The translations under genes were made by a program, and so were the position numbers. From Niastella sp. OAS944 (GTDB lineage Bacteria > Bacteroidota > Bacteroidia > Chitinophagales > Chitinophagaceae), in the NCBI GenBank assembly GCA_024809215.1, contig JANUBW010000001.1:2274841-2338840 (forward strand): DNA of 64,000 nt, read 5' to 3'. Below are positions 35,479-44,490 of the stretch, piece after piece; the first letter of the stretch is position 1; the number at the start of each line of letters is the position of its first letter. The notes below the pieces were generated by a model that saw only the letters and a program-made list of their open reading frames with translations, searched no databases and was not told where the DNA came from.

Positions 35479-35730
35479 CTATATAAATATGGCTGCCGGG
35501 TTGGGTAGTGTGGAAGTGTTACCGTTCCCAAAATCCCAACGATACATGGCTCCGCTTATATTGCCTGTGCTGGTATTTGTGAAATTAACCGTAAGTGGCG
35601 TACATCCCCCCGTTTTATCGACCCTGAAGTTTGCTTGTAGCTGTGCGTTTAAAGAAGTAGAAATAATAACACCTGCTATTAAACAGGCAAGTGCATATTT
35701 TATTTGGGTGTTCAACAAAACGGGTAGCAT
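35479..35730 (-). pseudogene. N-terminal fragment of the PKD-repeat T9SS protein, ended by an amber codon
   Basis: 83 residues: a signal peptide (about 1-30, ALACLIAGVIISTSLNAQ) and the first half of a PKD domain (GCTPLTVNFTNTSTG, YRWDFGNGNTSTLPNPAA). The frame stops at TAG (35479-35481) inside the domain. The very next codons in the same frame read EQPYTVTLTVTQ, the expected end of the PKD fold, and continue into the long ORF without frame change. The full frame (31273-35730) would encode 1,485 residues if that one codon were sense. One substitution or sequencing error at one base explains it. Confidence 0.85.
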
Positions 35731-35878
35731 TCGATTAGGGTAAGTATGGTTTTAGCCTACTAAAAATACTCACATAAAATTAAACTGCTGTTTTATTTAA
35801 CCCACTAATATGATAACTGTGCAGATTTAGCGCATAGGTGTGTTATTTAACCAATAAGCGTGCAACAAATTAATATTT

Positions 35879-36661
35879 TTAAATAACTGTTTTTACTCCG
35901 GGGGTAAGAAAAACTGTTTTACCGCTCACATTTTTACTGGCCGCAATCTTTTCATGAAGCGTTTTCTCCTTTTCTCTAAAATGGCTCCAGCCCTTGTAAT
36001 GAATAGGGATTATTTTTTCGGGCTTCAATACTTCGGCTGAGCGTAACAGATCGGTGCTGTTCATAGTATACCGGCCCCAACCGGTTAAATATCGAAACTC
36101 AACAGAACCCAAATGAAAAATACCTATATCTATCTTGTACATACGGGCAACCTGTTCTATTCCTTTAAAATAAACCGTATCGCCCGAAATATAGATCACC
36201 CCGTTTTGCTGCCCGTCGAATTCAATTACAAAGCCTATTACCTTACCGGCCAAAAACTCAGGCACCCACCAGGGATGGTGTTGCGCCGGCGTTGCCGTTA
36301 TCTTTAGCCCCGGTACTTTAGGTGTATCTATTTTATAACTTTCCCAATCATTTAAACCGGTAACACCTTTTATTGCGCGTTCTGCCGGTTTGGTTGAAAT
36401 AATGAGCGGTACCGTTTGTGCAAACTTCTTTCCATTATCATCGAAATTGTCTTTATGCTGGTGGTGGCTCAACAAAACCAAATCAACATCGTGCAACTTA
36501 TCTATGGTAATAGCAGGGTTGCCCGTTTTGCGCGAGAAGGTGCCCGAGCCATGGTAATATAATTTACCGGCCTTATCAAGAGTTGGGTCGGTTAGTATTT
36601 TATAACCATTGAGCTCGAGCAATACACATGCGGTATCTATATGGGTAATATTGATGGTCAT
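35879..36661 (-). CDS. Metallo-beta-lactamase-fold hydrolase (UlaG/RomA-like)
   Basis: 260 residues, cytoplasmic. Metal motif SHHQHKDNFD near 66-75 (HxHxDN type), followed by further metal-ligand candidates in ATPAQHHPWWVPE (about 122), ISGDTVYF (Asp about 178) and IPIHYKGWSHF (His about 222). The family includes lactonases and phosphodiesterases; the substrate is unknown. It is the last gene of the second two-component/hydrolase run, 15 nt after the hydrolase at 36677-37459, so it is probably coexpressed. Confidence 0.92.
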   Translation of the reverse strand: MTINITHIDTACVLLELNGYKILTDPTLDKAGKLYYHGSGTFSRKTGNPAITIDKLHDVDLVLLSHHQHKDNFDDNGKKFAQTVPLIISTKPAERAIKGVTGLNDWESYKIDTPKVPGLKITATPAQHHPWWVPEFLAGKVIGFVIEFDGQQNGVIYISGDTVYFKGIEQVARMYKIDIGIFHLGSVEFRYLTGWGRYTMNSTDLLRSAEVLKPEKIIPIHYKGWSHFREKEKTLHEKIAASKNVSGKTVFLTPGVKTVI

Positions 36662-36676
36662 CTTTCACGTAATTGA

Positions 36677-37459
36677 TTAAATACGCTTTAGCCAATCGAG
36701 AATATAATCTGCATCGCCTTCCCAACCCGGTTGTCCTAATACAAAGTGGTTTCTGCCGGCAAACTCTTTGTATTCGATAATAGAACCGTTGTTCTTTTTA
36801 TACTTATTATAGATCCTTCGGCTTAAATGCGCAGGTATAATGGTGCCTTCCGTTCCTGCTGTTAATAACAATGGCGGATGTGGTTTATTAAAATCAACTT
36901 TGGCATCGGAGGTCAATGCACCCCGGGCCACTGTTTTTGATTCGGGAATAGTGAATTTATCCCAGGCTGCCTTTTGCTCTTCGTACGGCATACCATTTAC
37001 AAAGGCATACTGCCAGGTTTTGAACGACATGAGGTATGTTTTCTTCAATGAAGTACCAATACCCAATACGCGCCAACCGGCTTTTAAAAAGGAGAACTCA
37101 TATGGTATTACCCCCATTGGCGGCACCGAATGTATAGCTACTGCGGCAGCTGCGAGGTCTCTGTTACAAATGATCTGGGTTATCATGCCACCCAGCGAAT
37201 GACCGATTACGATAGGTTTCTCAGGAAAACTTTTTACAATGCCAATGTAATGATCGACCAATTGCCTGAAAGTAAGCGTAGCAAGCTCAACATCGTTGGG
37301 CTGTTTAGCCCGTAACGAGGCGGCCGTGCCAGTCTTATAAGGCCATGCCGGTGCAATGGTGTTGTACCCTCTTTTTTCAAAGTATATACGCCATTCGTCC
37401 CAACAGGCACTGGACACAAATGCCCCGGTTACAAAGACGATGTTTTTTGTAGTGATCAT
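36677..37459 (-). CDS. Alpha/beta hydrolase, paralogue of 13658-14440
   Basis: 260 residues. Strand IVFVTGAFVSSACWDEW at the N-terminus, nucleophile elbow GHSLGG near 86-91, acid probably in TAGTEGTIIP and His in GRNHFVLGQPGWEGDADYIL. It is collinear over its full length with the protein at 13658-14440 and of equal length. No signal peptide. It lies 25 nt after the hydrolase at 37485-38345 and 15 nt before the metallo-hydrolase gene, in a run led by the histidine kinase at 39814-42135. Confidence 0.93.
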   Translation of the reverse strand: MITTKNIVFVTGAFVSSACWDEWRIYFEKRGYNTIAPAWPYKTGTAASLRAKQPNDVELATLTFRQLVDHYIGIVKSFPEKPIVIGHSLGGMITQIICNRDLAAAAVAIHSVPPMGVIPYEFSFLKAGWRVLGIGTSLKKTYLMSFKTWQYAFVNGMPYEEQKAAWDKFTIPESKTVARGALTSDAKVDFNKPHPPLLLTAGTEGTIIPAHLSRRIYNKYKKNNGSIIEYKEFAGRNHFVLGQPGWEGDADYILDWLKRI

Positions 37460-37484
37460 GGATCTATGAGTTTTTGATGGTTAA

Positions 37485-38345
37485 TCAATGCGCAGTACCG
37501 TACTTTATATTGTTGATTATAAAAGCATGTATATAGGTGGCTATCATTTCGGGAAACTGGTGTTGCGGGCCATGGCCGGCGCGGGGTATAACCACCACCT
37601 GTGTGGTTGGCAGCTTCCTGTTCAGCTCGAACCAGTTCTCGGGCGGAAAACATATTTCATGATCGCCTGAAATAACAAGAATGGGAATAGTTGTATTGGT
37701 TAGTTTTTCTAAGGCCTTGTATGGGTCCTGCACATAATCAACACCGCCTTTGCCATAGTGCTGTAATTGATCGAGCGCCACCAGCGTATCTTTATCAATG
37801 GTCCTTTGCGCTATACGGTCGTGGCTTTCCTTTGCCGTTTTTCTACTCAGTTCTGAAATGGGTTCAAAGAACAGAATGATCTCATCGTCGAAATCATTTA
37901 CCGGTTTATAGGCGGTTGCTTTAAAGATCTCCTCCATATCGTGGCTTACCTTGCCAGGGGGCCTTGTACCTATGAGTATTGTTTGGGAAACAAGTTCAGG
38001 AAATTCGGTAGTCACTATCTGTGCCACCCAACCGCCAAACGACCAGCCGCCCATAATGATCTTATCGAACTTTAAATAGGCAGCCAGATCAATTACATCA
38101 CCGGCAAAACTTTTTATATTCGTATGGGGCGTACCTTCTGATGAGGCATGACCGGTATAATTAAAAATGATCACCTGGTAGTGTTTGGCCAGTTCATCGA
38201 GGAATAAGGGGTCCCAGTCATCGAGCATCCCCCGGAACCGTTGGCACAGGATCATGGGGTATCCCTGCCCTATTGACCGGTACGCTATTTTTTTTCCGTT
38301 TACTTCTGCGAATTGTGTGCGGGCATTGGTGGCATTTACTTCCAT
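37485..38345 (-). CDS. Alpha/beta hydrolase
   Basis: 286 residues from the ATG at 38345; the frame extends to a TTG at 38408, but the ATG gives the usual N-terminus (EVNATNARTQFAEVNGKKIA). Core: YRSIGQGYPMILCQRFRGMLDDWD (oxyanion region), FDKIIMGGWSFGGWVAQ with nucleophile Ser near 100, acid likely in ISGDHEICFP, and His in RAGHGPQHQFP. It resembles the haloperoxidase/epoxide-hydrolase-like group; the substrate is unknown. It has no counterpart in the first module. It lies 83 nt after the response regulator gene. Confidence 0.92.
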   Translation of the reverse strand: MEVNATNARTQFAEVNGKKIAYRSIGQGYPMILCQRFRGMLDDWDPLFLDELAKHYQVIIFNYTGHASSEGTPHTNIKSFAGDVIDLAAYLKFDKIIMGGWSFGGWVAQIVTTEFPELVSQTILIGTRPPGKVSHDMEEIFKATAYKPVNDFDDEIILFFEPISELSRKTAKESHDRIAQRTIDKDTLVALDQLQHYGKGGVDYVQDPYKALEKLTNTTIPILVISGDHEICFPPENWFELNRKLPTTQVVVIPRAGHGPQHQFPEMIATYIHAFIINNIKYGTAH

Positions 38346-38428
38346 AGCAATTAATTTTTTGATCAATCCATCGCTATCAAAATTAGTCTGCCGCTGTACC
38401 TTAATCAATAGTTAAATGGTGCTACTGC

Positions 38429-39817
38429 TTATACATTTCGGTAATGCCCTGTTTTAATACCAAGCTTTTTTAATTTTGAGTTAAGCGTTGAGGCATGAAT
38501 ATTCAACAGCTCTGCAGCACCACCTGTACCTGATACTTTTCCATTACATTCTTTTAAAGCGGCTATTATATTGCTCCTTTCATTTTCTTCAATGGTCTTT
38601 ACTTCTGCGGGGCCTGGCAGCAATGGTATTTTGGGTTGCACGGGTAGGGAAATATCGTCTATAAAATGCCCTTTTGTAAACAGCATCGATCTTTCAACCA
38701 GGTTCTCCAGCTCCCTGATATTTCCGGGCCAGTTATACTTCATTAATTTTTCCAATGCCATACCCGAGATATCGCTTACCTGTTTATCCAATTTCTGATT
38801 AAAGGCCTGCATAAAGTAAGCGATCAAAAGCGGAATATCTTCTTTTCGTTCACGCAGGGGCGGTACTATTATGGGGAATACATTTAGCCTGTAATAAAGG
38901 TCCATACGAAATCGGCCTTCTGAAATATCTTTCTCCAGGTTTCGGTTGGTAGCGGCAATAATGCGTACATCTATTTTCAGGGTTTCTCTTCCGCCTACCC
39001 GTTCTATTTCTTTTTCCTGCAAAACCCTTAACAGCTTTACCTGTATCTCTGGCGGCATTTCGCCTATTTCATCCAAAAAAATGGTACCGCCATTTGCCTG
39101 TTCAAACTTGCCGATCCTTTTTTCCAATGCACCGGTAAAAGCGCCCCGCTCATGACCAAATAACTCCGATTCAATAAGCGTTGCCGGCAATGCCGCACAG
39201 TTTACTTTTACAAATGGTTTTAATTTTTTTGACGACAGGTCATGAATACATGCGGCGATCTTTTCTTTGCCGGTACCGCTTTCGCCCAATAGCAACACAG
39301 AGGTTTCGGCTTTGGCAACTATCAAAACAGCATCGAGTACCAATTGTAACGACTGGCTGTTTCCAATGATGTTCTTAAACTCGGGCACCCGCGAATGATC
39401 GGCCAGTTCGGCCTGTGCCTGTTCGTGCATTTTTTGGGAAGCAAGGCTTTGCTCGTGCAAATACCAGGCAATGTCAACAGTAACCAGAATATCTTTTTCC
39501 CTGAATGGTTTTACCAGAAAGCCGTATGGTTTTGTAACCTTGGCTTCATCGAGGGTTTTCTTATTTGAATTGGCCGAGAGGTATACAAACCCGATCTTCT
39601 TTTCGCCCAGCTTTTTTGCCAGGTCAATGCCCGTTAGGTTACCCTGTAAAAAAATATCGATCAATACCAGGTCGGGTTTTTCGTTTTCAACAATTTCCAA
39701 TGCTATTGGTACCGATCGGGCAATAGAACATACTTCATAACCTGCTTTTTCCAGTATCAATTGCAGGCTATCTGCTTCAATAAATTGATCTTCTACTATA
39801 AGAATCTTCTTCATCAT
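38429..39817 (-). CDS. NtrC-type sigma-54-dependent response regulator, paralogue of 14601-15977
   Basis: 462 residues: receiver (Asp about 56 in LVLIDIFLQGNLTG, Lys in GFLVKPFREKD), AAA+ domain with GESGTGKE, GAFTGA and GGTIFLDEIGE, and a Fis-type HTH (KVSGTGGAAELLNIHASTLNSKLKKL). The whole length is collinear with 14601-15977. Its start overlaps the kinase stop by 4 nt. It should activate sigma-54 promoters, with the downstream hydrolases as candidate targets. Confidence 0.96.
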   Translation of the reverse strand: MMKKILIVEDQFIEADSLQLILEKAGYEVCSIARSVPIALEIVENEKPDLVLIDIFLQGNLTGIDLAKKLGEKKIGFVYLSANSNKKTLDEAKVTKPYGFLVKPFREKDILVTVDIAWYLHEQSLASQKMHEQAQAELADHSRVPEFKNIIGNSQSLQLVLDAVLIVAKAETSVLLLGESGTGKEKIAACIHDLSSKKLKPFVKVNCAALPATLIESELFGHERGAFTGALEKRIGKFEQANGGTIFLDEIGEMPPEIQVKLLRVLQEKEIERVGGRETLKIDVRIIAATNRNLEKDISEGRFRMDLYYRLNVFPIIVPPLRERKEDIPLLIAYFMQAFNQKLDKQVSDISGMALEKLMKYNWPGNIRELENLVERSMLFTKGHFIDDISLPVQPKIPLLPGPAEVKTIEENERSNIIAALKECNGKVSGTGGAAELLNIHASTLNSKLKKLGIKTGHYRNV

Positions 39818-42135
39818 GAATTAAGTTCTCCTGTTTTTTTTCTTGCCTTTCGTGGTTCAAATGAAAACAACTCTTCCTGAAATTCTACGGTGATCTTTGT
39901 GCCATATGAATTGTCAATGCTGAAATCGCCGCGCACATCATCACTCAATCCTTTCATCAATCTCAACCCCAGCGAATCGCGTTGCATTTTATTCCAGTTA
40001 TCGGGTATGCCTATACCATTATCGGCAATGCACAGTCTTATTCTTTTATCAGCTACTCGTTCCATACCAATGGTTATTTCACCGCGCCGGCCACCGGGGA
40101 ACGCGTACTTGATAGCATTGGTAACTGCTTCATTTAATATTAGCCCAACGGGAATGGCCTTTGAAATATCGAGGTGAATATCCCTTATATCGGTAGTGAT
40201 CTGTATTTGGTGTTTTATATCAAAACCATCGCGCAGGTATTGGAGCAATTCAGGTAAATACAACATCATATCGATGTTGGTTGAATTTTCGTTCTGATAC
40301 AGTTTCTGATGTATGAGCGACATGGCATATACGCGGTGCTGGCTGTTTTGAACAGCCTTTAACGCATCGTCTTTCAGGTATGCTGACTGTGATTGCAGCA
40401 GGCTCATAATAGTGTGAAGGTTATTCTTTACGCGATGGTGAACTTCTTTCAACAACCATTCTTTCTCTTCGAGTAAGTGTTCAAGGGTAAGATTCTTGAT
40501 ACTTATTTCCTGATTGTTCCTTTGTTTAACACGGTATTGATTATATAGCAAGCCAAGAATGATAAAAAGCAGCAGGATGCCTACTAAAGTTACGTCTTTC
40601 AGCCAATTTGCCGTCTGTAATTTTGCCTGTTTAAGCTGGTCTTGCTTTGAAAGCAGTTCCAGGCGTTGTTGTTTTAATAATATGTCTTTATCCTTTTTAG
40701 CCGATGCGGTGCTTAACGCCTGAATGTTCTGTTCTTTGGTTAGTGAGTCGTAGCTGAATTCCAATTGCGCCTGCTGCATACGTTGCCTTTGTAATTGCGA
40801 CAAATTGGTAAGCAATAAAATATCCTGTTCTTTGATCCTGATATCCTTATCTTTTTTCTCGGTTTCGTATTTGATCTGCAGCTCGCGGTTTTCCCGCACT
40901 TTGGCCTCCTGGTAGCCTACTTCATCAATTTCCTTGTTACGCATTAAATGCTGCATGGCCAGCAAATGATTGCCTGCTGCGGAATCAGATTTAAATAACA
41001 TAAAATAAAAATGTGCTGAATTGGCAAAGAACCCTGAAGCAAGACATTCATCTAATAAAGGTTTGGCTTTGACGTACCGGCCACATTCAATATACAGTTG
41101 CGCAAGGTGCTTTTTGGCGTCCATTTGATTATACGGCATGTCCTCCCGCTGATACCTTATTAAATTCAGAAAATGTACTTCTGCAGAATCATATTGCTTA
41201 AGGACCCGGTAACAGGTCCCCAGCGCATCTTCCACATTCCTCTTATCCTGATTAGTACGGGGTGCGTAAGCCTGACATTTTTCAAGTACCTGGGCTATGC
41301 CATCCCTTGCACGGCCCATTTTGGTCAGGGCTTCTGCATGTAAAAAACCAAGCTCAAATATTACACTCGATGGCTTTTTTTTATCATAACTGTATGCCAG
41401 GTCGTAATACTCAACAGCTCTTTGAAACTGCCCTATTATCCGGTAAGTAAAACCCAATTTGTGATACAACGAGGAAGCTGATGACAGGTCGCCGGTATTC
41501 TCCATTGCCTTTACCGCTTCTAACTCGTAATACAGCATTCTGTTGAAGCTATTATTTAAAGCCTGCACAGTTATCAGGCGGTCGTAGATGTATTGTAATT
41601 TTGTGAACCCCTTTGTTTTACAAAATGCTATCGCTTCCAGGAAATATTTTTCAGCTATATCCGTCTTATACTGATGCAAATAAGCCTCGCCCAATTGTAT
41701 CAACAGTCTCAATTCACGTTCGGGCAGTTCGCCAGGCTTTTTGCCATGCCATTCTTTATCAATGCCTGTAACAGCACTGTCTAACACCTTACCATTGGCA
41801 TCCCAGTTTCCAACAGTAGAATATACATTGCCGGTTATAATAAGCGCTGCATGGTAACCATCGGTAAAATTAAACCGCATGGCCTGTATACGGGCTTTGT
41901 TAGCATAGTCCATAGCCTTGTTTACATCTACCAGCTCCTCACCGGGTAATAAAAGATAATATTGCCCCAGTAGTAGTAAGATCTCGATCTGCACAATTCC
42001 GGGTTTGCTTTTTTCCAGTTGGGTCAGTAACTCAGCCTCGTCGCCTGGTACAGGCAGTCTTAACCACGGCACGTTCTGTGCATGAACCTGCAAATAAAAT
42101 GCGGTCAAAAAAAGAAGAAAGATTCTCTTTTTCAT
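39814..42135 (-). CDS. TPR-containing sensor histidine kinase, paralogue of 15974-17917
   Basis: 773 residues: signal peptide (about 1-19, ending at VHAQ), TPR-like repeats (about 40-400), a coiled-coil stretch of repeated KKDKDI(L/R)(I/L)K-type heptads (about 410-510), transmembrane segment near 515-537 (VTLVGILLLFIILGLLY), HisKA_2 domain with EVHHRVKNNLHT (about 565), and a HATPase domain (LILNEAVTNAIKYAF, LCIADNGIGIP). It is coupled to the response regulator by a 4-nt overlap. The sensor region is longer and diverged relative to the paralogue, so it probably answers a different signal. The AraC gene is divergent from it. Confidence 0.95.
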   Translation of the reverse strand: MKKRIFLLFLTAFYLQVHAQNVPWLRLPVPGDEAELLTQLEKSKPGIVQIEILLLLGQYYLLLPGEELVDVNKAMDYANKARIQAMRFNFTDGYHAALIITGNVYSTVGNWDANGKVLDSAVTGIDKEWHGKKPGELPERELRLLIQLGEAYLHQYKTDIAEKYFLEAIAFCKTKGFTKLQYIYDRLITVQALNNSFNRMLYYELEAVKAMENTGDLSSASSLYHKLGFTYRIIGQFQRAVEYYDLAYSYDKKKPSSVIFELGFLHAEALTKMGRARDGIAQVLEKCQAYAPRTNQDKRNVEDALGTCYRVLKQYDSAEVHFLNLIRYQREDMPYNQMDAKKHLAQLYIECGRYVKAKPLLDECLASGFFANSAHFYFMLFKSDSAAGNHLLAMQHLMRNKEIDEVGYQEAKVRENRELQIKYETEKKDKDIRIKEQDILLLTNLSQLQRQRMQQAQLEFSYDSLTKEQNIQALSTASAKKDKDILLKQQRLELLSKQDQLKQAKLQTANWLKDVTLVGILLLFIILGLLYNQYRVKQRNNQEISIKNLTLEHLLEEKEWLLKEVHHRVKNNLHTIMSLLQSQSAYLKDDALKAVQNSQHRVYAMSLIHQKLYQNENSTNIDMMLYLPELLQYLRDGFDIKHQIQITTDIRDIHLDISKAIPVGLILNEAVTNAIKYAFPGGRRGEITIGMERVADKRIRLCIADNGIGIPDNWNKMQRDSLGLRLMKGLSDDVRGDFSIDNSYGTKITVEFQEELFSFEPRKARKKTGELNS

Positions 42136-42252
42136 AGCAGTTGGTTTTGGTAGCTATGTAATAGTGGTATTAACTTAACATGAACTTTTGCAGTATTCAG
42201 GCCTCCACTTCGTTCATCCCTTAAAGATAGATCAAAACTTTTATCAAAATGC

Positions 42253-42289
42253 AATTAGCGAAATATCGCTAATTCGTGAAATGTCGCTA
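42253..42289. promoter_or_regulatory. Candidate operator between the AraC and kinase genes
   Basis: A perfect inverted repeat AATTAGCG - 6 nt - CGCTAATT (42253-42274), followed at once by GTGAAATGTCGCTA (42276-42289), which repeats the core GCGAAATATCGCTA with two changes. The same two elements occur upstream of the paralogous AraC gene at 18961-19004. The position in the divergent region fits AraC control of both genes. Confidence 0.55.
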
Positions 42290-42402
42290 TTAATTCCAGC
42301 ACAACGTCTCTATAACACTTGTCAAATCAACACCTTATACAATGGCATATCTATTGTCATCTGTATACCTGAACTCAACTACTTAATCATAAACTTACTG
42401 CC

Positions 42403-43278
42403 ATGAACACCGCCATCCTGTTCGCCAATTCAGTAGCCCCCCATATTCTGACCAACGATAACAGCCTTCATTTTGAGATCAGTTTAATTGAAAGCGCAAA
42501 GCCCGCTTATACTACCAATATCACTGCAAAAAAGATCAATCATTTTGAAATGCTGCTCATTCAAAAGGGCAACGGTTCCCTGCAGCTCGATGGGCAGGAT
42601 CATATGCTTGCAGAAAACAGCACCTATTGCATCTTTCCCGGCCACTTCAGAAAAATGCATTTTGCGCCCGGCACCGAGGGCTATTATATTTCTTTTGCCA
42701 CTGAATTTCTAAGACTCTCAGAAGGATATAATAACAGCGCGGCCTGGATGGAGCAATATAATAATGTGGCCGCCACTGTTCTTTACAAACAGACCATGCC
42801 CGAGCAGGAAGCCATTGCCCGAAAAATGCAATGGGAATACAATAACAGCCTGGATAAACGGCAGGAACTATTGAAAGGACTTTTGAATATTTTTCTGCTA
42901 TACTTTTCGAGAAACCTAATTAAACCTGTCATCAACGAAACTCCCAACAGGGAAAAAGAACTTGTCAATAAATTTGTCGGGTTGCTGAAAAAGAATTTTT
43001 ATACCAAGAAATTTGTAAACGACTATGCGGCGCTGCTTTCGGTGACACCCAATTATCTGAACCGTACAGTTAAAAAAATTACCGGTCACCCCACCAGTTA
43101 TCATATTCAACAGCAAATTATTCTGGAAGCTAAACGGCAGGCCATTTACTCATCAGAAAGTATGAAACAAATTGCCTATGGCCTGGGTTTCGATAACCCG
43201 GCCCATTTTAGCAAGTTCTTTAAAAACAATTGCGGGGTGAATTTTACTGAGTATAAAAGCCAGTTGCAAAGGGTGTAA
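42403..43278 (+). CDS. AraC-family transcriptional regulator, paralogue of 17946-18851
   Basis: 291 residues: cupin-like N-terminal domain (HFEMLLIQKGNGSLQLDG, about 45-62) and a C-terminal double HTH (about 195-285: LLSVTPNYLNRTVKKITGH, QIAYGLGFDNPAHFSKFFK). The segment SYHIQQQI(I/V)LEAKRQA is identical in type to that of the AraC at 17946-18851. It is divergent from the kinase at 39814-42135, whereas its paralogue lies in line with its kinase. It is convergent with the OMPLA-like gene, with one base between the stop codons. Confidence 0.94.
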   Translation: MNTAILFANSVAPHILTNDNSLHFEISLIESAKPAYTTNITAKKINHFEMLLIQKGNGSLQLDGQDHMLAENSTYCIFPGHFRKMHFAPGTEGYYISFATEFLRLSEGYNNSAAWMEQYNNVAATVLYKQTMPEQEAIARKMQWEYNNSLDKRQELLKGLLNIFLLYFSRNLIKPVINETPNREKELVNKFVGLLKKNFYTKKFVNDYAALLSVTPNYLNRTVKKITGHPTSYHIQQQIILEAKRQAIYSSESMKQIAYGLGFDNPAHFSKFFKNNCGVNFTEYKSQLQRV

Positions 43279-43279
43279 A

Positions 43280-44320
43280 TCATCTTTTATTAATGCGCAT
43301 ATACAACCCTACCTCCCCAATAAAAACAATATCATCGTACCTGATGTTCAGGTAGTCGCGGCCGGTGTAGGCATGTATAAGAAAACCAACCTCATTGGTA
43401 ATGGAAGGCATATAGGTTAGGTATGCATGGCAGCCGAAACGGTATTTATTTTCGTATGGGTAGTTACTCATATCGCCCACAATATATTCCATATCGGTCC
43501 TGAATGAGAATTGCCGTTGCTTGGCGACCTTTTTAGTTGAAGTGCTTAAAATAGAATTACGGGTAACCAGCTTTGAGGCCCGTAACCATTGAAAACTGAA
43601 TAAGGCCCTATGTTTTCCATAGCTGTAGTATTGTGCCGGGTTGAACCCCAGCGGGCCGCTGATATCAATTTCCCTTTGCCAGCCAACAGCGGCCGACAAC
43701 ACATGTTCTCTTACCGAAACATGCGCCACATTGAAAAGCGCCCGTAAATAATTGGTACTAAAATCGCCCGAGCGGTAATTATTCCGCTGATTGCCTTCAT
43801 CGTCCTGCATAAAAAATGAATCGGCATGCCCGTTTGAATAATGGTGCATTTGCACCGTTAACCAGGCATTGGTTGAACGGTCTTTTATTAAACTGGCTAC
43901 AGGCGTAAGCAACAGATCGAGCCCCAAACCAAACCTGTTATTGGAGGGTAACAGCGGGCTTGAACTATCGCGTGTAAGCCGGGGTGTTATGGCTACATCA
44001 AATGTTAAACGCAGCCTTTGCAACCACCCGGGGTTATAATATTTTCCCCGGTGAATAACAAAGCGGTTGGTAAAATTTCCTTCCAGCCAATATCCTTTTT
44101 TCCCTTCTCCATCTCTTAAGGGGATCTTTCTTTTTTTAACAGGTTCTATATGAGGATAAGCCAGGTACATCAACGGATCGTGGTTCACAAGCAGTTGATT
44201 ATAGCGGTCCATGGCAAAATTGGGCGAAGAAGTTGACAAAGAATCGGGCGACCATAAATTATGCTGCGCCTGTGCCAGTACAGGAGCAAGCAAACAAACA
44301 ATAACAAATAAACGGTTCAT
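43280..44320 (-). CDS. Outer-membrane protein with an OMPLA-like HxSNG motif
   Basis: 346 residues from the ATG at 44320, where a signal peptide begins (MNRLFVIVCLLAPVLAQAQ); the frame extends to 44452, but that would run through the terminator at 44392-44422. The mature part has alternating beta-strand segments and ends in an aromatic-rich strand, as in outer-membrane barrels. It holds HYSNG (about 159-163), matching the HxSNG signature of outer-membrane phospholipase A, followed about 25 residues later by STNYLRALF, where the OMPLA catalytic Asn would be expected. The remaining sequence is not recognisably OMPLA, so a phospholipase A1 role is only a hypothesis. Confidence 0.8.
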   Translation of the reverse strand: MNRLFVIVCLLAPVLAQAQHNLWSPDSLSTSSPNFAMDRYNQLLVNHDPLMYLAYPHIEPVKKRKIPLRDGEGKKGYWLEGNFTNRFVIHRGKYYNPGWLQRLRLTFDVAITPRLTRDSSSPLLPSNNRFGLGLDLLLTPVASLIKDRSTNAWLTVQMHHYSNGHADSFFMQDDEGNQRNNYRSGDFSTNYLRALFNVAHVSVREHVLSAAVGWQREIDISGPLGFNPAQYYSYGKHRALFSFQWLRASKLVTRNSILSTSTKKVAKQRQFSFRTDMEYIVGDMSNYPYENKYRFGCHAYLTYMPSITNEVGFLIHAYTGRDYLNIRYDDIVFIGEVGLYMRINKR

Positions 44321-44391
44321 TTTTTTATGAGTTATACATGGGGAACATATTGCATCGATCGCGCATTTGTTTCTACAGTGAGGGGGCAAAA

Positions 44392-44422
44392 AATAGCAGC
44401 CTTTCCATGTCAGGCTGCTATT
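44392..44422 (-). terminator. Terminator of the DUF2541 gene
   Basis: A perfect 11-bp stem AATAGCAGCCT/AGGCTGCTATT with a 9-nt loop, followed in the minus direction by TTTTTTGCC. It separates the DUF2541 gene from the OMPLA-like gene and supports the internal start chosen for the latter. Confidence 0.9.
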
Positions 44423-44490
44423 CTTGTAGATAGGATAAACTATGACTCTCAACTACAATTACGAGAGCCGCTGCTACTATAGATCTTAAA

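Noticed and set aside
44321-44452. Longer N-terminus of the OMPLA-like protein from a TTG at 44452
   Set aside because: It would put the start upstream of a strong terminator and bury the signal peptide 44 residues inside.
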